NCBI GenBank assembly: GCA_030248215.1
Contig: JASANG010003197.1
Span: 1 to 64,000, forward strand
Direction: 5' to 3'
Source of the DNA: Enoplolaimus lenunculus
Lineage: Eukaryota; Nematoda; Enoplea; Enoplida; Thoracostomopsidae
DNA length: 64,000 nucleotides
In this document: in pieces, positions 12,406 through 36,555 of the stretch
How the letters are laid out: each line of letters opens with the position of its first letter
Position numbering within the stretch: position 1 is the first letter of the stretch
Program-made: the position numbers and the translations under genes
Notes under the pieces: model-generated
Told to the model about the DNA's origin: nothing
The model's input: only the letters and a program-made list of their open reading frames with translations
Database searches by the model: none

Positions 12406-15400
12406 ATGCGAGTTGCTCAATCGGTAACTGCGACCAAATTATTAACATTGTCAAGTTTTGTAACAACCGTAAACATACTGGGTGCAGTTGCAGACGGAAA
12501 CCTAAGAGATATTTCGCAAGGTCAACACGTTGGCGTCGGAGCATTTTCGATGCTGCAAGGAAATTCTGGGGAAAACCACAGCACAACTGAAGATGTTTGC
12601 TTAGATAACACTGAAGTTATAACAGAAGTGCTATCCACGTATGTTCGCAACCGAGTGCCCGGTAAACGTCCAGTTAACGTAACGGTTGAAATTTGGATAC
12701 AAGAAATAACGAGAATTTCAGACATTACTCAGGTCTGTTTCTCTATTAGTCTTCGTTAAACTTATTCCGATCTCGTTCGCATTAAAAGCATTAAAACTCC
12801 CCTTCTTTTAAATTTCGAAACATTCTGATAATATGTGGTAATCAGAGGTGTGACTGAATTGTAAAAATTACGAAAACGGAAACCAAAATTAACGAAGTTT
12901 TGTTTATTTGAAATCAACCAACACGTTACAATGTTTATAACGAACACAGAAACTTCAAATGTTCCGGATAAGGAAACAGACATCCAATTGCACACTGGTG
13001 TTATGATTCCCTGAAATGTCGAGTAAGGTATTGTTTCCGTAAACTTCCACTAAACTTCACTAGAATTTTCGACCCTTTTTCACTTCCTTTGAACAAATTT
13101 TGATTGTCACTATATATACCAATGTAGTTATAAACTTGTTTCATTCACCACTGCCCTCGTTTTCAAAAACAGTAATGGTAAATTGAAACTGGTAATTTTA
13201 CAAAATATAATTTTTGCATTTCCTTCTGATTTAAAAAAGGATCAATTAACCATTTGACAAGTTTTGAGAAATTCAATTTCTCGCCGCTCCTATTTGTCGA
13301 AAACAGTAGTTGAAAATTGATTTTTTCATTTTCCACCAAGCTGTTGCGCACTTTAAAAGTGGATGACGCGTGTAAACTTGTTTTCGCACAACTCTGTGTC
13401 AGCTTGATTTTTGTTTTAAAGGACTTCCTTGCGACAATATACGTGACTGAATGGTGGACCGATCCTGCGTTAACATTTAAACATTTACCATCATGCAAAC
13501 ACAATATTACGCTGAACCAAGAATTCGTTAACAAAATTTGGGTTCCAAATTTAAGTTTTATCAACAGCAAAGCTGCGTCAATTCACAGTTCACCATTTCG
13601 AAATATTTGGGTTTTGTTGTACGACAACGGTACAATATGGCTAAATTATCGAATGAACGTTACAGGTTAACTGAATTACACTTTTAGTGATGTATTGTGT
13701 CATTTTGTTGGCTGGCAGAGGCTGAATCCAATCCTATGCGCCTACACCCAACTATCATCTGCGCCCAGGCACAACTATTATCTGTGTGAGATATACACAA
13801 AATGTGGCATTTATTTTTCAAACCAATCTTACGTATTTGAAGAATTATCGGGAGCGTTGGATAGGGATAAACAATTCTCTCGTGATATTTCTGAAAGGTC
13901 AGGTAACAAATACTTTTACTTGAATTATAAAATAATTACACTGCAAAAAATGGTTAAGTCACATTGACTCTCTCCGAAATAGGCTTTTCCTGACTACACT
14001 GAGTCAAAATTAGATCCCGCCTGAGAGTCACGTTTGACTCTATTTGACTCTGGCGGAGTCAAATTTTGACTCAGTTTGCGTAGTCAGGAAAAGCCTATTT
14101 CGGAGAGAGTCAATTTGACTCACCATTTTTTGCAGTGTACTTCGCACCAGAGAACAGACTATTTGCTTGCTTTGTTTATACCTTCAGGGCCATGCTCAAT
14201 GAATTTGATCAATTTTCCAATGGACGGTCATGTTTGTGTTATTCGTTTTGAAAGTTTCAACTACAACACGGACGATGTTCGCATGCGATGGAATTCACGC
14301 AATCCAGTCACATTTCTTGATGTATGCAAGCATTGCTGCTGTTAGGATATCCAAGCCCCCTGCTCGTTTGGGCCCCCTATTAAGATATCAGATAGGAGAG
14401 CAGCATCATATCCGTAAAGGAGCACATGCGCAAGGGGGATATATATATACTGATTCAAGAATCTTGCAAGCAATGCGAGCAAGAAGCCAAATAAGCTTCA
14501 ATAACGCAATGATCAACCTGAATTGGTCGAGGGCACGAAAGTTTCTGAAATTTGCCGGGTTGCCAAAGGCACTATATGATAGTTTAATTTCCATTATCAT
14601 TCACAGAAAAAGGCTCTATTGCAGACCCGTAGCCAACAACGTATTTTAGGACGTTGAAAAACTTTTTAGGTGGGCAATACGTCTATTTATCAGTTTTAAG
14701 AAGCGAGGCCAAAACTTTTCGAGGGATAGAGTGGTTATAGTGTTATGCCCGCTTTCGAAATTTTTGAAGACAAGAAAAGCATGGTAAACAGGCTTTAGGA
14801 CAGCCTTCTGAATCGTAGCAGTAACAAATATTTTTTGCATCAAGCTATCCCCTCCTGATACGTCAATTTCTGCATGGCTACGCCCCAACTCTGTCATGCT
14901 ACAAAACCTAGTTCCTTCAGTTTTATTATATTATTTTCATTTTCGAATACGGTTTGAACATTTTACACAACGTCATGGACAAATTAATGCATTGTTTTTA
15001 AAAATAAAAGAAACGAACCATTCATTCATACACGACAAAACGTTCGCCAATGTTACTGTGTAAATCTGTTATCAGGATATAACATCGTATTTGCAAACTT
15101 GGTCTGAAAATGATAAACCAGGAAAAGTCACCAAACGAGCCGACGACCTTGCAGATCATCGCCTTGTGAAATTTCAAAATCTTGCACGAATTGTGGTACG
15201 CAAACAATAAATTATAAGTTATTTTATGAAAACATTAATTAAATCTCGTAAATATCGTTCGCATTAACAAACAGTAAATTTGTATCAATAAACTTTTAGT
15301 TTCAATGCCGAAACATTTCATTAAATATATTTCCCTGCATCTAAGGATAAGCGCATAGTGCCATAGTAGCCATGTGAAAGAAACTTTAGTTGGAGAACTT

Positions 15401-16974
15401 AATATGATGACTTTACCGATAAACTTTAATTGATCCGTACTAATAATAATTAAAATAGCATTTAAAATGTATGATTTTTTAATATTCAAAATGGAATTTT
15501 ACTTCGCTTACAGTGCAGAAAATGGTGAGTCAGATTGACTCTCTCTGAAGTGAGCTATACGGGACTATACACAAACTGAGTTACGTTCGACTCCACCAGA
15601 GCCAAATTCAACTTACTGAATCGCACGTTTGACTCTGGCGGAGTCGAATTTGACTCAGTTTGTGTAGTCCCGTAGTGCCTATTTCGGACAGTCAATTTGA
15701 CTTGCCATGTTTTGCAATGAAGTCAGGTCCAGACGTTTATAACACCACAGAAACACAAAGCGGTTGCGTGATTCAGTTCAAAATACTCTCGTAAGCTTTT
15801 ACAGACATATCCAGCCGGCGACTGGGACGAACTACGAGTTGAACTGACGTTTGTTCGCTATTACAACTGGTACATCCTTCAAGCGTATATTCCGACATAT
15901 CTCTCTATATTCATATCGTGGATTTCGTTTTGTCTCGGACCGAAAGCCATTCCTGCGCGAACAATGCTGGGCGTCAACGCGCTCCTCGCTCTCACATTTC
16001 AATTTGGAGCAGTCGTTCGCAAAATTCCGCGAGTCAGCTATGTGAAAGCGATAGGTATTTAAACGTTTGTTTACTCTTCAAAACTTAAAGACAATTGAAA
16101 TTTTTTTTGCATTAATGTATAATTACTGTTTCGCATGGGAGAACTGAATATTGATGTTAAGGATTTTGAAATACCTAGCTTTCAAATAAGACAAAAAATT
16201 TAAAGATCGTTTAAGAAACAAATTTTACGATGCCTTTAAATTATTTCAGATGTTTGGATGCTTACTTGCATGATGTTTGTGTTCTTTTCCAATATTGAGC
16301 TCGCTATCGTTGGGTATATGACTATTCAATGGACAGAGCGATCTCATCGCCGACATCGGCCTAGAATAAAGTCGTTAGTTTCTAGCCCACGTATTCGCTC
16401 ATATTCATCCCCGGGTACCGTGGCATTACAGCAAAGTGTAACACCATCTACAGGATATCCAACTCCGGAAATATCATTTGTTCAATCGGATACGCCGCAC
16501 AGTATAGATGGACGTTTAGGATTAGTATCAGGTGGTGCTGTAGTGCCTTGTCATTCAGTCGCAACTTCAAACTATCACGCCACGTTGAAGACTCCAACAG
16601 GAAAACGAATGCTTACAATTGAAACGCAATTTGGTCGACTCCAAACACCATTGGCAACCACACAATCATTTGTTGAAACGATGAGTCAAATTAGTTTCAA
16701 TACGTGTCAAAATTCAGGTGCTCCAGCGTCAAGCATGAGCTTCTCACCGTCAGAACTTCCAGCAGTTAAAAATGTATTCCGATTTGATTTGTCTCGCGGT
16801 TACTTTAATGTTGTGTTGAGCATTGTAAATCTGCCTCGTTTAACGCCAGAATTGATTGATAATTTTTCGGCGTTCTTTTTCCCGTCATGCTTTGCGTTGT
16901 TTAACGTTGTATACTGGTGGCATTACTTGCTGCAAGCAGACGAAGTTGTAAAGCCTTCAAATTACGGTTATTAG
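12406..16974 (+). CDS. Cys-loop ligand-gated ion channel subunit 1 (ACC/LGC-like, predicted anion channel)
   Basis: Pentameric neurotransmitter-gated channel subunit in the plasma membrane. Exons: 12406-12732, 13422-13665, 14188-14321, 15076-15195, 15805-16054 and 16250-16974; 600 codons, phases consistent, stop TAG. The start ATG is followed by a signal-like hydrophobic stretch ([16 protein letters not shown]). Loop A is [13 protein letters not shown]. The Cys loop is C193-C207 ([15 protein letters not shown]), then [15 protein letters not shown]1 is about 298-318. M2 begins [16 protein letters not shown] (PAR at 325-327, the anion-channel signature), then [12 protein letters not shown] into M3; M4 is near the C-terminus ([12 protein letters not shown]). 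The M3-M4 loop is long and Ser/Thr-rich. Exon 15076-15195 encodes a longer than usual segment before the conserved TYPAGDW. The ligand cannot be told; acetylcholine- or amine-gated nematode chloride channels are the closest remembered relatives. Confidence 0.92.
13939..14137. mobile_element. TA-flanked long-hairpin MITE, copy 2 (channel intron 2)
   Basis: The ends CACTGCAAAAAATGG / CCATTTTTTGCAGTG are flanked by TA. The arms share GACTCTCTCCGAAATAGGC and GAGTCAAA motifs with copy 1 at 9958. It sits in the intron 13666-14187 of the first channel gene. Confidence 0.85.
14322..15075. other. Intron 3 of channel gene 1: repeat-like sequence
   Basis: Reading on past the donor at 14321 stays open for a while, but the continuation resembles no channel. 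About 14624-14880 has ACCCGTAGCCA near one side and GGCTACGCCCC near the other, with AGGACGTT/AGGACAGCC between, suggesting an old GGCCCGTAGCC-family copy. Nothing else was recognised. Confidence 0.4.
15511..15718. mobile_element. TA-flanked long-hairpin MITE, copy 3 (channel intron 4)
   Basis: It starts CAGTGCAGAAAATGGTGAG after TA and ends CTTGCCATGTTTTGCAATG. The arms share GGACTATACACAAACTGAG / CTCAGTTTGTGTAGTCCCG with copy 1 but carry more mismatches, so it looks older. It sits in the intron 15196-15804 of the first channel gene. Confidence 0.8.
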
Positions 16975-17381
16975 TAGCTACGTTATCAGTCTAAGAAGAA
17001 ATAATATTAACCTCATCACACGAATATTTTGTACTTCACCTGTTACCTAGGTACAAGCAAAGATTCGAACGGAAGTCTCTCAGGTGTGAACAGTTTACCG
17101 CGCCCACGAAACAGTAGCCGTAGACTCTTTTGTGGAAAGTGCAAGATTTTAGCTCATTAGTGTACTTACATTTCACGAAATTAAAGGTGACTTTAGTTGT
17201 AAGCCATAATGAAATGACCATTGCCAATGGGCAGTAGAATACTAGCAGACGTTTAAAATCTACAGTGCACAAAAATATAACTGATGCCTATATTTCTAAT
17301 TGCATAGACCCTATCCAATCAACAGATCGCGCAATCAACGGATAGCGATTAAATTATCAAATTGACGGACTCCTGCAGTTA

Positions 17382-17705
17382 CTGCAGTTACCGGAATAAG
17401 AGGGGGTAATAAGATGGGTCCCCGTTTTGAGTCCCACTCAATAAGAGTCCGTATATCTAATAAGAGCCCGTGAGCGGATTGTGTCCCTAAACTCTAATTA
17501 AAGTTAATAAATGTCAATTATTAATAAATTTAAATGCATAAACGACTCCAGGGCCAAATAAAGTTGAGTTCGAAACTTTAAAGCATACTTAAGTGTTGAA
17601 AGGACATTCCTAAGCATAACCTTGCATTATCGCTCAAGCTTTTGATAGAATACAGATAAACGTTTAACTCAAGGATAGTTGCAATACAAGATATATATAG
17701 ATTAT
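17382..17705 (+). mobile_element. TA-flanked 440-bp family, truncated copy
   Basis: The left end CTGCAGTTACCGGAATAAG follows TA. Next come GGGTCCCCGTTTTGAGTC and AATAAGAGTCCG repeats, then TCAATTATT, CTTTAAAGCATACTTAAG and ACATTCCTAAG, in the same order as 42282-42715. The far end is missing. Confidence 0.65.
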
Positions 17706-19194
17706 ATATATGAACCCTGCATCTATATGGACTATTGCGGAACCAAAAATATATTTTCAACTGTTCGATTCACATACTTGTGTATATAAAGCATATACTT
17801 ATACTTTTATTCAATGGTAAACGTGCTGTTGGACGAGTGATTGTGAAAAGCGTTAATTATCGTCCACGAAGTTGGGATTTTGATACAACAAAACGGCTCA
17901 TGTAAAGATTACGGGCAAAAAGTTTTGGCGGACTGCAATAGAGTATATAGCTTAATTTTAGCCTAAAGTTTTTCACATCCGGATATCCGGTGCCCATCTA
18001 TATTACATAGGTCATCGTTTGTTCTTCGATACCAGTTAATATTCGACATATCGCCAGCCATGTTTTCAGTTGTCTGCATAGTTGAGGCACCTGAACCATA
18101 CTCGAAACCTGCTGAATGTCATATGATGCTAAAAATTGAAATATGCTTGTCTATCCGCCCCCTTAATAGCACATGTGTTAAAAAATGATGCTATAACCAG
18201 GCCTGTTGATATCACACATAATGTACTTAGATAGCCGGTTTTGTCCTGACACTGTTCTGACGGAGTAGAGACAAAACAAAGCTCCATAGTAGGGACTACT
18301 GACAAAACGAACACTCTCGCTAGAGTGTTGTTGCTGCGAAATTTTTTTAATATTTTGTCATAGCTTATGCATCACAAATATACAATAGCCCCTTCGAACA
18401 GTGTCTCGTTATAGTGTAAGGACATTTTGCACTTTGTACTGCGGCCATATCGACCTTGGAAATAGTGTAAGCGCTTAAGCAGGATGTCTGCGTTGTCCTT
18501 GGACTCTGAAAGACAATCATTTAACGTACTATTAACAACAGAAGACAAATTAAATTTCAAATTTGCCAAACACGTTACATGCGTATGGGAACACTGTCCA
18601 ATGATATACGAGCTGTATTCAGATAAATTCACTAAATTCGTCGGACAAATTCGAAAATGCGAAGCAACAACAATGCTTAAAACTACAAAACGTAAACCGA
18701 TTTGCCGCGGTATAACAACGCAATACGAAGTAAGCAAAATCCGTTGGTAGTCGATTTGGAAAAAACAATCATCTAGTTTTCAGAATATATTCTCATAAAA
18801 CATCTTTTGAAAAACTAATGCGTGAGCCACTTCATTTTGGTCGTCGTCTGTGGTTTCTTTACATCGTCAATTCATGCTTGCCGTCTTTCTGATTTATCGC
18901 AATGGTTTTGTTTGTTGCAATGTACAACCGGAGGACTGCCTCCGGCTAGACAAAAAATCGATCTCCGGCTACGGTAAAATTTTTGCCGGAGGTTTCGGCA
19001 ATTTCGATATTGATACTTTGCAGCTTTACAATATATATCTGTTTGGGGCGCATGCCTAAGCGCATGGATGAGCCAAATTTTGCCCCACCTTCGGTCCTAG
19101 CAAGTTTTGTTGACCTCTGTTTCCAACATTTTTCACCTCATGCCTTTGGCTCCTGTAGTGAAATTGAGCCAAAGCGTTACAAACAAGTGGTTAG

Positions 19195-19550
19195 CAGGGT
19201 GCAACCAGACGTGAAATATACCGGCGCCGGAGGTCAACGAAACTTGTCGGAGCCGGAGGTGAGGCGAAATTAGGCAGTAAAAATGATGGCTAATTGCCTA
19301 ATTTTAGCCGATATCTGCAACATGTTGTTAAGTTGTTTAGTTTTACGCTAATTTTCTGAGAAATTTCGGAAATTCTTTCCTAAAAATTGTGACAAACGTA
19401 AAACGAAACGCGCTAAACAAATAAGTTTTGCAAAATTACGCAAAATTTTACTGCCGAAATTGCCGGAATCTCCGCAAAAAATTCAACCGGAGTCGGAGCT
19501 GGAGGGCGATTTTCTGCCGGAGCCGGAGACAGACCTTCGGTTGTACCCTG
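19195..19550. mobile_element. hAT-type non-autonomous element with CCGGAG-rich ends
   Basis: The ends CAGGGTGCAACC / GGTTGTACCCTG are flanked by GTGGTTAG and GTAGTTAG, an 8-bp target duplication with one mismatch. CAGGG/CCCTG ends plus an 8-bp duplication are the hAT hallmark. Subterminal regions are rich in GGAGCCGGAG-type repeats. No transposase frame. Confidence 0.8.
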
Positions 19551-20190
19551 GTAGTTAGTTCGTTTTTACCCGTCAAAAATTGAAAATATAAGTTTTTTAT
19601 AAATCGTGACTGTCCTACTGCTTTGTTATGCCCCTATATACGAGTTTTAAAATAAAAAAACCGTACTTTTATTAATGGCATAACCAGCAGAAAGCGATTA
19701 AGAGACAAACATCACTTTTCTTTAATTTGGCCAGATTCTTCGTATTAATATTTAAAACACAAGTCCAAAATCAATAAAATGATTAATATCTACTACCAAC
19801 TGTGGGAGTTTTTTTCCAGTTTCCTTGATAGATATTTACCAGGATGCAACCGGAATTCCAATTTATCGGAACCGGAATTTGGAAAAAATTACCGGAAACG
19901 GAGCCGGAAAATGAAAAATACATGTCACCGAAAAATTCATTTTAATTTTCTTTTTTGCAATATTGATCAAATAACCCTAGTTGGAGATAGGTATTCATTT
20001 TATCTGCTGTTTTAGATTTTCATAATCTCCAGAAGCGAAAACTATCTTCGATGGTTTAGTTTCGGCGATTGTCAAGGTATATACTATACGAAGTAAAATA
20101 TCTTAATTTTCACCTAATTTACCCGACGACATTGTCTCCGTTAATGCATCGCACAACCAGATTTCACCAAATATTAAGCATTATAAAACA

Positions 20191-20380
20191 GGCTTATGTT
20201 ACTTTAGGGCCGTTCCAGTTTTTGGTGCTTCTGTAAAAGAGTAGGCTAACCTTCTAGACTACATTTTTTTGCTTAGGCTTAGACTTAGCCTTAGGCTTAG
20301 GAATATGCTTTTGCAATGCGCAGGCTTAGGCTTAGGAATACGCTTAATCTACTGTTACGGCCCTAAAAGTAACACTGGCC
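20191..20380 (-). mobile_element. TTAGGC-bearing inverted-repeat element, family 1
   Basis: The ends GGCTTATGTTACTTTAGGGC and CGGCCCTAAAAGTAACACTGG are inverted. The interior has two TTAGGC-rich runs separated by TATGCTTTTGCAATGCG. Same layout as 44080-44288. Confidence 0.75.
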
Positions 20381-21530
20381 ATAAAGCATAACAGTAGCAC
20401 ATCCACTTAAAATATAATCGTAATGGCAGCGTTTGACTGTCAGTTGACGATTTCAAAAGCCACAGAAGAGCAAAATGAAGTGGACCATGCAAAACAAAAG
20501 AATTGACAATTTCGCAAAACGCGGAATACACAGCACTAGAGAACATACATGTAAATATCACTTATGTTAAAGCATTTAACTGAAAAGCTATAATAAACAA
20601 GAACCAAGCTAAATAAAACAAACCAACTCTAACTGAAATATTATCAACGCTTGAAATCATACTAGATTCTAAAGAAGAGTTCTGAATATAGATGTACAAT
20701 GCACTTGAATTGTTAGAATGATGTTGTGTGGCACCATTAGCGGGTACTGAGATGACTGTTGATTGCTGTCCATAACTTGTGTACAGCATATATGAGAATT
20801 CCTATGTCTGCGAAATTCAAAGTAGCAAAGTGGCGTCATCTTCAACTGTGCACGAAAATTTAGTATATATTGGTTGTACACACTAGGAAAATTAAACAGC
20901 TGCCAGGAAGCCCAGTTTTGTGACATGAACAGGACATAAGCAAACCAGTCACGCATCATTGCCAAATGCTTCGAAACCTGAGGTTGCAAAGTATGACGCT
21001 TGTTGCAGTCAAAATGCTACATAAGAACGCAGCATATAAAATATATAATTAAATACAAAGAAACATAGTCACCCAGTGTCAAGTGAAACAGGTCCAACTC
21101 CAACCATACTTACAGTACATAATATATGACAACAATGAATATATAGCCTTAAGACTACATAAATACATACCACCATCGTTTAAGCGGCAAATCGTACCAT
21201 GTTCTTTAAATCAAAGCCATAAGATCGAAAACGTTATATTTTTCATCACAGATTTACAAAAATAACAAATTACGTAGCGGCGAGGCAGAATATTCCGAGA
21301 GCTCTTTTAGCTGTATTCCAATCCGTTTTGAGCCATACAAGATGCTTGATCATACAAGACAAACTGTCGAAAAATCAAACTGTTCCTTTTACCAGCGTCA
21401 TATATCCAACAATGTGATTACTATCCAATAACGTAACCGGATATCAACCTATTTACTGGTGACGTCAACTGAATGTATAGCATAATGCAATTAATAATTT
21501 ACAATGAACAGTCACTATACCAATATCCGA

Positions 21531-32824
<11,294 letters not shown>

Positions 32825-33333
32825 TAGGCACTTGAATACGCTATAATTTACTTTCACAAACTTCTATTAATGCAGTTTACACGTATATCAAAATATATTT
32901 GTATGTTCAGAGATTAAACAATGTTTGTCGCACCCCACACCTTCTTCTAACCCTTAGCTATGTCTTTCTCATGCTTATGTTCGAGGTGAAGTGAGCGCGT
33001 AGAATTTAACCCGGAAAGAGAAAAGAAGTCCTGAAAATAAAGAATATACCACACTTAAGCTTTGACAAAATGATATTATGAAATCTAGTTTGGTAAAAGT
33101 ACCGGTATAATGATGGTTATTTAAATAAAGCTCGAGGAAATGCATTTGCTGGAACAAAGATGGAAGTATTGTTGTTTTATACTAGTACACCTTCCGTGAT
33201 GTGAGATTTTTAAGAAATTAAGCCGAAGCGCTGGAGGACGTTTTTCCTGCAAAGTAGCACTGCCAGTTGACCCTGACTGCTCACCTTAAGTGTTTTATAT
33301 CTGGTTTACTTTTTTTATATCTTCCGGTACGGT

Positions 33334-34262
33334 TCATCCATGTTTGTCTACGCTACAGTAAGTAGTTCCTTCGAAGGGTGTAGGGACAATGTGGACACTG
33401 TTTGGACACAGTGTCTGACAATAGGAGTTCCTTCGCACAGATTCTGTATAATCGCTTAACAGAGTCACTTCGGACAGACTTTGTGTTATGAAAAATCGAA
33501 TGTCCTTCTGACAGACTCAGGACAAAACAGCTGTCCTTTCTATAACGGATTGACAAAGAGGCATATCTATGTGCGATAGTGTGGCAAAGTATACGCCGTT
33601 CAGAGGGACTCTCTGTTGTCAGCCGGGTGTACACATAGCGTGGGTGACTTTTGGTTATATAATTTGTAAACACTGCAAGTAGGAACTTATGGGTCATCCA
33701 CGTTATACTGTCTACGCTACTGCAAAAAAATTGTCCTCACGTACGAGCCACTTGTTGTTTCCAAATTACATGTTTAAATGTCACTCATATCCTGTATAGA
33801 CCCTGCTGACAACTCGCACTCTCTCTAAACGACCTATGCTTGGTTACGTTATCGTCTTTACCCATAATAAATTGTAAATATGTTATTTAAAGGACAAGTG
33901 TTTTGTCCAGAGGGACTCAGCTTATTTCATAACACAAAGTTTGTTCGAAGGAATTTTGTTTAGCGATTATACAGGGTCTGTTCGAAGGAACTCGTATTGT
34001 CAGACACTGTATCCAGTCCAGACAGTGTCTACTTTGTCCTTAGTCCCTTCGAAGGACCTGCTGCCAAACCCCACTAGCTAATTACACCTTTTGAAAAGTT
34101 TTTATAGCTTAAGAACATTGTCGTTTTGTCCCGCCCTTAAAACCAGGTGTGTGGATAATTTTTACAGTAGCGTAGACAGTATTACGTGGAGGACCCATTA
34201 GGGACTCGAATGTGGGTAAAATTTTTACAGTAGCGTAGACAGTATAACGTGGATGACCCATT
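33334..34262. repeat. Composite foldback element
   Basis: Four copies of a motif of about 33 bp containing ACTGTCTACGCTACTG lie at about 33334 and 33691 (plus) and 34165 and 34216 (minus). Between and overlapping them are long inverted arms, 33361-33490 against 33937-34072, sharing TTCCTTCGAAGG, GACACAGTGTCTGACAATA / TATTGTCAGACACTGTATC and ATAATCGCTTAAC. The outer pair ATGGGTCATCCACG / CGTGGATGACCCAT (33690-34262) looks like one insertion within another. No coding capacity. Confidence 0.75.
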
Positions 34263-34522
34263 ATGGACAACAATCCAAACAATCCACATACCTTTGTGGA
34301 TAGCCTTAAACATTAAAATGTGGAGAAAGTGTAGAAGAGTAAAGTTTTCTCAAACCTCCAGAATTATTTTCTGCAGTTTTGGTACCGGTTTCCGTTTAAT
34401 GCCGTATTCAATATTCACAATAAAATTTTAAAAGTTGCAACTGGTTAACGCTACCAGAACACAAGTTTTCAATATAATTGTACCCTCACGCATGTCATAA
34501 AAAATTTTGTGACACAAGGGCC

Positions 34523-34690
34523 CAGGGTGCAACCAGAGGTTTGCCTCCGGCTCCGGCAGAAAATCGGCCTCCAGCTCCGGCAGAAAATCTGCCTCCGGCT
34601 CCAACTCCAGCAGAAAATCGGGCTACGGCTCCGGCTCCATTGGAATTTTTGCCGGAGATTCCAGCAATTTCGGTAGTGAAATTTTGCAAA
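34523..34690 (+). mobile_element. hAT-like element end with CCGGCTCCGGCAGAAAAT repeats
   Basis: It starts CAGGGTGCAACCAGAGG, matching the ends of the 19195-19550 element, followed by four units of CTCCGGCAGAAAATC. The opposite end is not found, so this is a one-ended remnant. Confidence 0.6.
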
Positions 34691-36200
34691 TTTGTGCAAA
34701 ATTTATCTTTTTGGCGTGTTTAGTGTTATTTACGTTTGGCACAATTTTGAGGAAAACGTAGTCGATATTTTGTAACAAATAAGCGTAAAGGCAAACTGTA
34801 GCATGGAGGCCAGAGCTACTGATCGAGGGGTGTAATTTTTCGTTTATACCCCCTCCGAAATTTTTTGTCCATAGCTTTCAGCTGAGCAGTTCAAAAAAAT
34901 TTGTAGGCTATCCCCCTCTCTGGATTTGAGGCTATTGCTGTACCCCAAACTGTGGAATTTAGCTTGTGTTGGAATTTTTCTAATCTTAAACAAGCGTATA
35001 TATGTGCGTGTTTGTGGTAAGGTGCATCTATGTGTTAACGAGCATGTGTATATTATTGTTGTTATGTAGGAGCAGTGGTTATTTTATGTATGCTAGCTTG
35101 CTTGATTGCGTCGATTTCTGCGATACAGGTTTATGTATGTTTTCTAACCTGATGCATTGGGGTGCATTTTTTACGTTTCACCGCGTGCATAGCATACAGA
35201 GCGTGTTGAGAGCTGAATCTGAAATTGCTAATATTTTGTGAATTTATCGGTATACAGAATATAATGCGGTAGTGCATAAAGTTTGAATACAGTGTTCACC
35301 TTGCAAATTTATTGCAATTTTGGAAATCATTGGCGGGAGCTGCAAACAGTTGCTAGATAGTCATAAATCCGTAATTTTAATAAGTAGTTTGTATGTGCAG
35401 TATTTCAACGTAGTGAAATGTTTCTGCTTTCTGAAAATGCTGTTCCTTTTTTGAAATTGTTTGTTGTTTTAATTCTTTGAATTGCAATCGCTAAAAATTT
35501 TGAGTTGAGGACAAAATATAAGAATTTTTTTAGATTTCAAATTTATTAAGATATCAACTCTGTTTTGAAATCTCTAGATTCTGGTCAAAACTTTGTTTTT
35601 AGGAAAGTCCTTTAAAATTTTATGCTAAAATTTTGTTTTGAAAATTACGGTTTTTCGTCAAAAAATGGATTTTTCACTTTTTATGCGATTTGAAAGATTA
35701 CAGTTGTCTTGAAAATAAATTACTAGGCTCAAAATAGCATACTTGAGATTTTTGAGCCGTTTGAACAGTTTAAATTTTAATCTAAAAACTACATTTTAAG
35801 TCAAAACAGCTTTTTGCTAGAGTTTGATAAAATTTTAAGTTAGAAATGTTTAAGAAAAACTTTGTTAAGTTAAATTTAGTGCTTTTCCAGCATTTTTGAA
35901 AAATTTTAAAAATTTATCATAAAATTCCTAGAACTCAATTAACCTTTCGGTTCACGAATATATAAGTAGAGCACAAGTTGGTTTCGGGGGCTCAGAGTTG
36001 TTGGGGTGTGAGATGCTGTAAGAATGTTTAACAACGTATAGAGACGCCGCACGATTTTGAATTTTTGGGCGTTTATAGGTATTTACTTAATTTGCACGGA
36101 AAGTATAGAGATTAATTAAGGTCCCTGTGTGCGAAAATTTTCGAGCGAGATGTGTTGGCATTTGAACTGAAATTGTTGTGAAGTAGAAGTTTTGCAGAAA

Positions 36201-36546
36201 TTGGCGTTAAATATAAGTGCTTAGGTTTGAGAATTTGTGGTGTCAGACAAGAGGTCTGTTAGGGAGTTATAGTGGTTGTACTTGTGTATGCAATAGTGCG
36301 CACACATAAGAGTTACTTCCGTAAGGAACACGTAAATTATTATTCACTTATATATTTTGTTTTTGGCAATAAATTGGCGTTAAATATAAGTGCTTAGGTT
36401 TGAGAATTTGTGGTGTCAGACAAGAGGTCTGTTAGGGAGTTATAGTGGTTGTACTTGTGTATGCAATAGTGCGCACACATAAGAGTTACTTCCGTAAGGA
36501 ACACGTAAATTATTATTCACTAATATATTTTATTTTTGGCAATAAA
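36201..36546 (+). repeat. Two tandem copies of a 173-bp unit
   Basis: TTGGCGTTAAATATAAGTGC occurs at 36201 and 36374. The copies are almost identical through TTTTTGGCAATAAA, so the duplication is recent. It directly precedes the TTAGGC array. Confidence 0.9.
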
Positions 36547-36555
36547 TGAACAACC

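Larger units (their letters stand above)
16975..21530. other. Gene-free stretch between channel gene 1 and RSPRY1 (convergent ends)
   Basis: It holds the elements at 17382, 19195 and 20191. About 16990-17130 resembles an old copy of the TTAA/tRNA-like element (ATCACACGAATATTTTG, GATTCGAACGGAAGTC). A sequence rich in CCGGAGG/CCTCCGG at 18917-19070 resembles the interior of the hAT-type element at 19195, and 19842-19920 has a similar CCGGAA-rich start. Open frames at 18372-18750 and 20562-20989 show no recognisable domain and no splice context. Confidence 0.55.

Noticed and set aside
14230-14649. 139-residue frame overlapping channel exon 3
   Set aside because: It is a different frame from the Cys-loop exon and runs into intron sequence; no domain.
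18372-18750. Overlapping open frames on both strands
   Set aside because: No recognisable domain and no splice context; the surrounding GTCCTTGGACTC-type motifs recall the foldback at 33334, so it is probably repeat-derived.
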